The translations under genes were made by a program, and so were the position numbers. This document shows positions 24,079-31,187 of a DNA stretch of 35,483 bases, piece by piece. This DNA is from JBBRCX01 sp038204465 (GTDB taxonomy: Bacteria; Planctomycetota; Phycisphaerae; Tepidisphaerales; Tepidisphaeraceae): NCBI GenBank assembly GCA_038204465.1, contig JBBRCX010000048.1:1-35483 (forward strand). The letters are read 5' to 3'. The notes under the pieces were generated by a model. That model made no database searches and was not told the DNA's origin. It was given only the letters and a program-made list of their open reading frames with translations. How positions within the stretch are numbered: the first letter of the stretch is position 1; each line of letters opens with the position of its first letter.

Positions 24079-25308
24079 TCACGGCTCGGAGCCTGGCCCA
24101 AGGCTCACGATCGTCATCGGATCGAACGTGAAGTCCTTCATCAGCGCCTTGAGGGACTCAACGCTCACCTGGGCGAGCGTGGCCATGTCCTGTTCGAGCG
24201 AGCGATATTCCTTGTTGTAAATCCACTGCCCGCCAATGGAGCGCATCCGGCCAAGCGGGACTTCCCCCTGAAGCACCAGGCTGCTGGCGATCTTGTTTTT
24301 CGCCCGCTCGATCTCGTCCTCCTTTAGATCGCCTTTCACGCGCTGCAGTTCCGCCAGGGCAATGCCCAGGGCCTGCTCGCTTCGCTCCGGCGCAGTGGTG
24401 AGCGCGAGGTAGAAGCTGCCGCACCCGTCGTGCGGGTAGAACCCGAAATCCGCTTCCTCGGCGATCGCGTTGTCGACCAGCGCCCAATAGAACCGGCTGC
24501 CGTCGCTGTCGCCGATCACATCCGCGAGGACCCGCGCACCGAAGCGCCGCTCATCCTGCGCGCTTGGCCCGGGCGTCATCGCCATCGTGTACTGGCGGTT
24601 CAGCTTCGCATCGCTCAGCTTTGTCTTCTGCGGCTTATAAAGCGGCTGCGGCTGCTGCCGCGGCGCATCGACGGGGGGCCAGTTCCCGCAATACTTCTCC
24701 GCCAGCCGGACGATCTCATCGAAATCGAGCCGGCCCGTCGCCGCGAGCACCATGTTGCCGGGGCCGTAGCGCTGGCTGAAGTAGGCGGCCATCTTGTCGC
24801 GCTCCAGCCGCTGGATGGATTCCGCGGACCCAAGGATGCTCATCGACAGCGGGTGATTGCCGAAGTGCACCGCCATGAGCTTCTCATAAAGCCGATGTCC
24901 CGGATCGTCCAGATACATCGCAATCTCCTCGAGGATGACCTTCTTCTCGGTCGTGAAGTCCTCGTTGCGGATCGCAGGGCGCAGGAGGTGTGAGAGATGC
25001 TCGATCGCCTTCTCGGTGAATTCCGGCAACACGTTCGCGTAGTACCCCGTCATTTCCTGGGAAGTAAATGCGTTGTATTTCGCCCCCATCTCATCGAAGA
25101 TCCGGTTCACGTCTTCCCAACCATACTTGCTGGAACCCTTGAACATCATGTGTTCCAGAAAGTGCGAAACGCCGTTCACGTCCGACTTCTCGTCGCGCGA
25201 GCCCGTCTTCACGAACAATCCGGCCGCCATCGAATGCGAATCGGGATTAGACTCCGCGATCACGTCCAGGCCGTTGGCGAGCTGTTTATGGTGAAAAGTG
25301 AGTGCCAT
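24079..25308 (-). CDS. M16 zinc peptidase, catalytic subunit
   Basis: 409 residues. The inverted zinc motif His49-Phe-Leu-Glu52-His53 (VSHFLEHMMFKGS) is intact, and the third zinc ligand is provided by the downstream glutamate in KVILEEIAMYLDDP. The N-terminal half holds the catalytic fold and the C-terminal half the second M16 domain. Bacterial M16B enzymes of this size often work as a heterodimer, with one catalytic and one substrate-binding chain; the neighbour at 25316-26548 fits the second. No signal peptide is seen. The gene follows the partner with a 7-base gap and has no clear Shine-Dalgarno sequence, so it is probably translated by coupling. Confidence 0.93.
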   Translation of the reverse strand: MALTFHHKQLANGLDVIAESNPDSHSMAAGLFVKTGSRDEKSDVNGVSHFLEHMMFKGSSKYGWEDVNRIFDEMGAKYNAFTSQEMTGYYANVLPEFTEKAIEHLSHLLRPAIRNEDFTTEKKVILEEIAMYLDDPGHRLYEKLMAVHFGNHPLSMSILGSAESIQRLERDKMAAYFSQRYGPGNMVLAATGRLDFDEIVRLAEKYCGNWPPVDAPRQQPQPLYKPQKTKLSDAKLNRQYTMAMTPGPSAQDERRFGARVLADVIGDSDGSRFYWALVDNAIAEEADFGFYPHDGCGSFYLALTTAPERSEQALGIALAELQRVKGDLKEDEIERAKNKIASSLVLQGEVPLGRMRSIGGQWIYNKEYRSLEQDMATLAQVSVESLKALMKDFTFDPMTIVSLGPGSEP

Positions 25309-25315
25309 AAGTCTG

Positions 25316-26548
25316 TCAAAGAGGTTTCAGTGAATGGGGGCCGACGGTAACGATCGTGAACGGGCCTGGCTGGTTCATCTTCAGATATGCATTCACCTGC
25401 GCTACGGTTACGGCATCAATAGAGTCTTTGATTTCCTCAAGAGTACGGATGCGCCCGCGGATGAAGAAGTCATGCGCGATCGCGCCCGCTCGCGCGCTGG
25501 TGGATTCGCCTTGCATAATCGTGCCGGCCTTGAGTCCAGTCTTGGCGCGCTCGAGCTCCGCAGGCGTAACGCCTTCGCTCAATCGATGCAGTTCCGCGAC
25601 GAAGCAGTCCAGCGTCGCCTGCGCGCGGTCGTTGCTCGTTCCGGCGTAGCCCAGGATGCTGCCCTGTCCTTTGAGGCTGCTGTATCCCGCCCACACCGAA
25701 TAACACAGGCCGCGCTTCTCCCGCACCTCGGTAAACAGCCGGCCGCTCATCCCGCCGCTGAGCACCTCGATCGCCATCCGTACGGTGTAATAATCATCAT
25801 CGGTCTCCGGGACCGACGGGTAAGCGATGCCGATATGCGTCTGCTCGCTCTTCTGCTCTTCGTGATGGTAGTTTCCCGGCGGGGGCAGGATCTGAAGCGC
25901 ATTCTCCGCATGGCCGTCCCAATCCTCGAACGTTCGCTCCACCTCCGCCCGCAGCGATTCAAACTCAATCTTTCCCGCGACCGCCAGGATCGCATCCATC
26001 GCGTGGTAGCGGAGAGTATGGTCCGCCTTGCACAGCTCGCGCGTCAGCTTTTCCAGATGCTCCTTTTGTCCCATCGAGCTGCGGCCGTACGGAGAGGGAA
26101 GGTGCCACTCGCGGAGCTTGATCATGAGTTTCTGACGCGGCTCATCCTCTACTCCCGCCAGTGCCTGCAGCGCCAGGTCGCGCGCGGCGGTGAACCCCGT
26201 CTCGGGCAGGTGGGGCCGGCGGACGATGTCGGCGTACGTCCCCAGAGACTGCATCACTTTCGACGCCAGCGCCGCACAGCCGAAGCGCGTGTGATGAACC
26301 CCCACGCTGGCGGACCGCTGTAAGCCCAGGCTGTCCAGGTATTCAGTGAGTTGGCGGCTGTCGCGCGCCCCCGCCCCGCGCAGGACCAGGTCCGACAGCA
26401 CGGTGGCGGAGCCGGAGCGGTCCACCGGATCGGTGGCCGAACCGGCCGGGACCATAAACGTCATGGCCGCCGACTGCATGCCAGGCATCTTTTCGGCGAG
26501 GAGCGTCAATCCGTTCGGGAAGGTGTGCTGAAAATAGCGATCGCCCAA
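25316..26548 (-). CDS. M16-like peptidase, zinc-site-less partner
   Basis: 410 residues. The start is TTG at 26546-26548, five bases after AAAGGAG and about 25 bases after the predicted transcript start; the open frame reaches 27016 but the upstream part is not coding. The N-terminal half resembles M16 (FQHTFPNGLTLLAEKMPG) but the zinc motif HxxEH is replaced by TVLSD (residues 49-53), so it cannot bind the catalytic zinc. The C-terminal half keeps the substrate-binding Arg/Tyr motif: SGGMSGRLFTEVREKRGLCY. This is the usual layout of the non-catalytic chain of M16B heterodimers. It heads the operon with 24079-25308. Confidence 0.92.
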   Translation of the reverse strand: MGDRYFQHTFPNGLTLLAEKMPGMQSAAMTFMVPAGSATDPVDRSGSATVLSDLVLRGAGARDSRQLTEYLDSLGLQRSASVGVHHTRFGCAALASKVMQSLGTYADIVRRPHLPETGFTAARDLALQALAGVEDEPRQKLMIKLREWHLPSPYGRSSMGQKEHLEKLTRELCKADHTLRYHAMDAILAVAGKIEFESLRAEVERTFEDWDGHAENALQILPPPGNYHHEEQKSEQTHIGIAYPSVPETDDDYYTVRMAIEVLSGGMSGRLFTEVREKRGLCYSVWAGYSSLKGQGSILGYAGTSNDRAQATLDCFVAELHRLSEGVTPAELERAKTGLKAGTIMQGESTSARAGAIAHDFFIRGRIRTLEEIKDSIDAVTVAQVNAYLKMNQPGPFTIVTVGPHSLKPL

Positions 26549-26578
26549 CGAAACTCCTTTCACGCCCGCGACGGGTAA

Positions 26579-26607
26579 ATTATAGGCGGCGGGGCGGGGG
26601 TTACCAA
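26579..26607 (-). promoter_or_regulatory. Promoter of the M16 operon
   Basis: On the minus strand -35 TTGGTA (26602-26607), 17-base spacer, -10 TATAAT (26579-26584). Start of transcription would be about 26572, giving a leader of about 25 bases to the TTG start with AAAGGAG. Confidence 0.75.
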
Positions 26608-26707
26608 TGACGCCACGGCCGCTGTCGATGCGTCGCCGAGCGATGCGACGTCTCCCCGGAATGGCCACAACACCAATACTGGCAGCAGTTTCGAGGTAAC
26701 GGCCCGA

Positions 26708-26736
26708 TTGCTGATCGGCGCCAGAGGCGGCATAAT
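26708..26736 (+). promoter_or_regulatory. Promoter of the FHA-GspE gene
   Basis: -35 TTGCTG (26708-26713), 17-base spacer, -10 CATAAT (26731-26736). Transcription would begin near 26743. It diverges from the M16 promoter about 100 bp away. Confidence 0.6.
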
Positions 26737-26873
26737 GAACGCTCGCCCGCGGGGGCAAACGCGGCGGCGTGGTGCTATCGTTAGACGAGCGGCTTTCGGT
26801 GATGGAAATCTGCCTGCGCGAGGGCCGCACGCGAGTGATTTCGGCCCGTTCGTTCAGAGGCATTGTCTCCTCC

Positions 26874-28643
26874 ATGGAAAAGCCGTACCTCCAGATCAAT
26901 ACCGCCGCGGGGCTTAAGCAGCTCGTCCTGGGACGCGACCCCATCTCCATCGGGCGACATCGCGATAATACGATTTGCCTCGACGACGACATGGCCAGCC
27001 GCTTCCACTGCGTCATCGAGAAGGTGAAGGACGGCTACCTGCTGCGCGACCTGGGCGCGAGCAACGGAACGTTTGTCAACAGCAATCGCGTGAAGTCGGC
27101 CAAGCTCCAGCCGGGCGACACCGTTCGCGTCGGGAAGACCGAGTTGGTGCTCGTCATTCCCGATCACGAAGGACCCGAAGCCGATCATGAAGCCCCCGAG
27201 ATGGAGCCCATGGCTCTGGATGCGCTGCAAGAGGCGGCGGCGGAGATCGAAGAACTCCCTGAACTGAGTGAGCTGGATCTGGTCGACGTGCCGGTTGCCT
27301 CCGACCTGGTCTCCTTCGTCGAGTCGGACCCGGAGCTGGCCCTGCGGAATCTCGCCGAATCGCTCCCGAATAAGACCTTCGGCGACAGCCAGATCGAACT
27401 GCTCAGCCCCCGCGGGCAGACCATCCATCCGGCCGGCGGGAGGTCATCGTCGGCCGGCTCATCCCGGCACGTCGTCGACCTGTTCCGCGTATTGCTGCTG
27501 GCCTGCTTTCGCGGACGCGTTACGGACATTCACGTCGAGCCCAAGGGCGAATACTTTCAGGTCCGCCTCCGCATCGACGGGGTGTTGGTGGATGCGGCGC
27601 GGCTTCCCAACCCACTGGGCGTGCGAATCAATGCGCTGGTGAAAGTCCTGTGCGAGATCGATCCATCGCAGAAGAACACCATTCAGGAAGGACACTTCAC
27701 CGCGCGCGTCCCGGGCGATCCCGCGCAGGGCGGCGGCGGAATGCGGCGCGTCGATTACCGCGTGAGCTTCGCACCGGCCGTCTTCGGGCAAAAGCTCGTT
27801 GTCCGCGTGCTCGACAGCGCCAACGCCCCCTCGCGTCTCCCTGATCTGGCGCTGGCGCCGGAGATGGAGAGCGAGTTGGAGCGGGTCATCCAGCAGGACT
27901 CGGGGATGGTGCTGGTATGCGGCCCGACCGGCTCGGGCAAGACCAGCACGTTGTATTCGCTCGTGCGGAGCCTCGATCTGCACCAGCGCAACGTCGTCAC
28001 CATCGAAGACCCGGTCGAGATCCAGATTGAGGGGGTCACCCAACTGCCGGTCGATGAAGAAAAGGGCAAGTCCTTCTCAGGCCTTTTGCGTTCCGTTCTG
28101 CGCCAGGACCCGGATGTCATCTTGGTAGGCGAGATTCGCGACGCCGAAACCGCGCGCATCGCCATGCAGGCCGCCATCACCGGCCACCTTGTCTTCTCCA
28201 CCGTGCACACCACCGACACGATCGGCACCGTTTTCCGGCTTCTCGACCTCGGCGTCGAGCCTTACCTGCTGGCGCAAGGCCTTCACGTGGTCCTGGCGCA
28301 GCGTCTCGTCAGGCAGCTATGCCCGCTGTGCAAAGTTGCCACGCCGATCACGGCGGAACAGGTGAAAGCCATGGGCCCCAGCGCCGAGGGCGTCACGGAA
28401 CTGTATGAACCGGGCGGCTGCGGGTCGTGCGTCGGGACCGGCTACGCGGGTCGCCGCGCGTTCTTTGAGTTGCTGACGACGACCGACGCCGTGCGCGAAG
28501 CGATCATCCGCAACGCATCGCCTCAGGCGATTCAGAAGGCGTTGCAGGGGACCTGGTTCAAGACGCTGCTGCAGACCGGCTACCAGCTCGTCGCCGAGGG
28601 CCTGGTCTGCTTCGAAGAGATCGACCGAGCCGCGCGCCGCTGA
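26874..28643 (+). CDS. FHA-domain fused type II/IV secretion ATPase (GspE/PilB)
   Basis: About 589 residues from ATG 26874. The frame is open to GTG 26769, and ATG 26802 is also possible; none has a ribosome binding site, but the FHA domain begins directly after 26874 (PYLQINTAAGLKQLVLGRDP). FHA signature: ISIGRHRDNTI, ASRFHCVIEK, LRDLGASNGTFVN. It binds phosphothreonine peptides. A linker (about 90-190) leads to GspE: the TDIHVEPKG N2-type domain, Walker A GPTGSGKTST (Lys356), Asp box TIEDPVE, Walker B DPDVILVGEIRDAETA, and a four-Cys zinc site (CPLC, CGSC). FHA in place of the usual MshEN/N1 domain is unusual. No pilus or secretion partner is nearby. Confidence 0.93.
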   Translation: MEKPYLQINTAAGLKQLVLGRDPISIGRHRDNTICLDDDMASRFHCVIEKVKDGYLLRDLGASNGTFVNSNRVKSAKLQPGDTVRVGKTELVLVIPDHEGPEADHEAPEMEPMALDALQEAAAEIEELPELSELDLVDVPVASDLVSFVESDPELALRNLAESLPNKTFGDSQIELLSPRGQTIHPAGGRSSSAGSSRHVVDLFRVLLLACFRGRVTDIHVEPKGEYFQVRLRIDGVLVDAARLPNPLGVRINALVKVLCEIDPSQKNTIQEGHFTARVPGDPAQGGGGMRRVDYRVSFAPAVFGQKLVVRVLDSANAPSRLPDLALAPEMESELERVIQQDSGMVLVCGPTGSGKTSTLYSLVRSLDLHQRNVVTIEDPVEIQIEGVTQLPVDEEKGKSFSGLLRSVLRQDPDVILVGEIRDAETARIAMQAAITGHLVFSTVHTTDTIGTVFRLLDLGVEPYLLAQGLHVVLAQRLVRQLCPLCKVATPITAEQVKAMGPSAEGVTELYEPGGCGSCVGTGYAGRRAFFELLTTTDAVREAIIRNASPQAIQKALQGTWFKTLLQTGYQLVAEGLVCFEEIDRAARR

Positions 28644-28658
28644 GTTCGTCCGTTTGGC

Positions 28659-28680
28659 GCGGAAGCAAACTTGCATCCGC
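28659..28680 (+). terminator. Possible hairpin terminator after the FHA-GspE gene
   Basis: GCGGA-a-GCAA-ac-TTGC-a-TCCGC folds as a 9-bp stem with one A.A mismatch. It begins 16 bp after the stop. No poly-T tail follows. Confidence 0.35.
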
Positions 28681-28789
28681 GGCGCCCTTCGAGCCGCTTG
28701 ACCCTCACACGTTTTTCGCCGGGAATTGAATACCGCGTTCGGGAACCCAGCGCGGAGGAGAAGTCGCTTGCGATCGCGGTGAAAGGGCG

Positions 28790-31057
28790 ATGCCGATGGA
28801 GGTACAGTGTCCACAGTGTCAGTTACGCTACCGCGCCCCCGATGCGATGGCCGGCCGCTCCGTGCGCTGCAAGCAGTGCTCCGCCGTATTTGAGATCTCC
28901 GCTCCCGGTGCTTCCGCGCCGCTTCCCACAGCCGAAGGCGGGCCACTCAACAACGCGGGTCCCGGCAACCCGCTCTCGCAGCTTGCCACCGCGAGGCAGC
29001 CGCGCGACCCATCGAAGTTAAACAACGACACCCGCGAGACTCTCGATTCCTCGACTGACGAAAGCGATCCTCCTGTCGATCCCATCGCGAAAGTTGCGGA
29101 GGGACGGCTGCCTGCCGCGCTGATCGGTGTCGGGTTGCTCTGGACGACCATTGAGACCTTGCGCCACGCTGGCACGGAGCCGGCCTCTGCGCCTTGGCTG
29201 CAGATGCTGGTTTTCCTTGCGAGCTACCTTCTGATCGTGGCGCCGCTCAGCTTCATCGGCGTCCGCAGGGCCGCAATTACGTGCGGTTTTGAGCTGCCTC
29301 TTCATTCCTTGCGGCGCATTCTTGGGACATTCGCCCTCCCTTTCGCGCTCGCGTGCGTTCTCTGGCTCGTCAGAAGCAGCATCTCGGGGTTCATCATCGG
29401 TTGTTTCGTCGGGGCGCTGCTCTCGTGCCCCATCCTCTGGTTGCTGTTTCGGCTCAGGGGTTGCGAGGGGAAAGTTGTCGCGCACGGCGCCGGATGGTTT
29501 CTCGCGTCCAGTATCCTCACATTGCTGATCGTGCTCGGCGCGAACCTCCTGCTCGTCAAGATTCTTCAGGCGAGCGGTACCGATCTCGCACTGGCGCGCA
29601 GCCCGCTCGGACCAGGTTTGACGTGGTACTCCCCGCCGGCGGTGTACCAACCGCCGGTCACTGCGCTGGCGAAGGTGAATCCACCACCGATGCCGCCCCC
29701 GGCGACTGCTCCCGGCCGCACGCCTCCCCTGTCAACCGCGGCCCAACCGTCGAAGTCGATATCCATCGTGGCCGCACGGTCCCAGACGACGCAACCTGCA
29801 CCGCCGCCCGATCCTCTGGGTCTGAACGTCCCCGAGGTCTCAACGCGGCCCGCCCCCGTCGAAGGCGACCCGGCTTTCTTCTCCAGCGTCGACCCCGAGC
29901 CGGCCCACGCGACCGCGAAACGCTCGACGCCCGGCATGACTAAAACGCCAGGCAAGACACCCGATCCGCCCGCGAATATCGAGGAGTTCGTCCGCAGCGT
30001 GCGCGCTGCCAATCTTCCGTTCGTTGCGAGCATCGATGCGCCCGCCGAACCGGCGAAGTTTGACGTCCTGGTTTGTCCCTCGGTTCCGGCGCCCTTTATC
30101 GCCGTCGTCCGTCGAGGCGCCGCCGGCGCCAGCCGAGATGGCGACGAGAAGGTAGAGTGCTTCTCAACCGACACACTCGCGCAAGTCGGCTCGGCCACCT
30201 TCCCGTCTGATCCTGACCCGATCACATCCCGCTACGCGCTGAGTCCGGACGGCGACACGCTCCTGCGCATCAGCCGCCTCCCGAAGCCCTCGATTCAGGT
30301 GTGGTCGTTGAAGCGGGACGAAAACGTCGCGCGCATTGACTTGAACAAGAACTACCTCAAGCCGGCGATCGTCGGCTTCATCGCCCCCGACCGTTTCGTG
30401 ATCAGCTTCAACGCCTCGGACAAGAATTTCGCGCTGGAGACGTGGGACCTCAAGCTGAAGCGCGCGCTGGGCAAGCCGCTATTGCTTCCGCCGTTCAACC
30501 CTCTTCCCGCCAATGGCCAGCTGAGCCCCGACGGCAAGTTCTTCGCCGTCGCGTTGCGCGACCGCGATGAGAATGTTGTGGCGCTGTACGATCTGAGCGG
30601 CGCGACCCAGCCGCGCCGTTTTCGGATTCCCGACCTCGACCGCGAGTGGGCGCCGGATCCGTCCGGCATCGCCTTCTCGGCCGACGCGGCCCGCATGTCG
30701 GTGCTCATCGAGCATCAGGGCGACGGTCTCATTGACACGTGGTCGCTCGAGGGCCCCGCCAAGCTGCCGGCTCAGAAGATCGTGCCGTTCGGTCTGATCC
30801 CGCGTTTGCGCCCGGGCACTTCGGGCGGGCGCGTCCTCGACTGGATCGGCAACACTGCCTGGCTCGTTCACGGGGACGGAATCATCGATTCCGAGACCGG
30901 CCGCGTCCTCGGGCGCCTCGGGGCCTCCAGCGTCGTCAGCCAGTCCTCGCCTGACGGCAAGAAGTGGTATCTCGCTTACGCCGATTCAGGAGGCCCTGTT
31001 CTCAGACTCGCCGTGCTGCAAATCGACCCCGAAAAGCTGAAATTAAGCCGCCGTTAA
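28790..31057 (+). CDS. MJ0042 zinc-ribbon membrane protein with C-terminal beta-propeller
   Basis: 755 residues from ATG 28790; the second ATG (28796) has better spacing from AAAGGG. Order: zinc ribbon of the MJ0042 type (VQCPQCQLRYRAPDAMAG, then VRCKQCSAVFEI; residues 4-36), a disordered linker to about 100, about five membrane helices (115-260) including VAPLSFIGVRRAAITCGFEL, a long Pro/Ala-rich linker (290-390), and a beta-rich domain from about 420 to the end with SPDG repeats (LSPDGDTLLRIS, LSPDGKFFAVAL), consistent with a WD-like propeller. The membrane module is paralogous to that of the gene at 31188. Function unknown; the ribbon faces the cytoplasm. Confidence 0.85.
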   Translation: MPMEVQCPQCQLRYRAPDAMAGRSVRCKQCSAVFEISAPGASAPLPTAEGGPLNNAGPGNPLSQLATARQPRDPSKLNNDTRETLDSSTDESDPPVDPIAKVAEGRLPAALIGVGLLWTTIETLRHAGTEPASAPWLQMLVFLASYLLIVAPLSFIGVRRAAITCGFELPLHSLRRILGTFALPFALACVLWLVRSSISGFIIGCFVGALLSCPILWLLFRLRGCEGKVVAHGAGWFLASSILTLLIVLGANLLLVKILQASGTDLALARSPLGPGLTWYSPPAVYQPPVTALAKVNPPPMPPPATAPGRTPPLSTAAQPSKSISIVAARSQTTQPAPPPDPLGLNVPEVSTRPAPVEGDPAFFSSVDPEPAHATAKRSTPGMTKTPGKTPDPPANIEEFVRSVRAANLPFVASIDAPAEPAKFDVLVCPSVPAPFIAVVRRGAAGASRDGDEKVECFSTDTLAQVGSATFPSDPDPITSRYALSPDGDTLLRISRLPKPSIQVWSLKRDENVARIDLNKNYLKPAIVGFIAPDRFVISFNASDKNFALETWDLKLKRALGKPLLLPPFNPLPANGQLSPDGKFFAVALRDRDENVVALYDLSGATQPRRFRIPDLDREWAPDPSGIAFSADAARMSVLIEHQGDGLIDTWSLEGPAKLPAQKIVPFGLIPRLRPGTSGGRVLDWIGNTAWLVHGDGIIDSETGRVLGRLGASSVVSQSSPDGKKWYLAYADSGGPVLRLAVLQIDPEKLKLSRR

Positions 31058-31096
31058 CCGGCGAGTTGCGATCCCCCTCAAATTGCGGCTGCGAGG

Positions 31097-31125
31097 TTGT
31101 CTGAAAGCTTCACAATCGTCATAAT
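31097..31125 (+). promoter_or_regulatory. Promoter of the HEAT-repeat membrane protein gene
   Basis: -35 TTGTCT (31097-31102), 17-base spacer, -10 CATAAT (31120-31125). Predicted start near 31132, with a 55-base leader to ATG 31188. It shares the CATAAT -10 with the promoter at 26708-26736. Confidence 0.6.
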
Positions 31126-31187
31126 GCGTCCTGCTGGCCCCGACCGCCGCCATTTCATTTTCAGCCAGTGCCAGGCTGGGGGATGTG

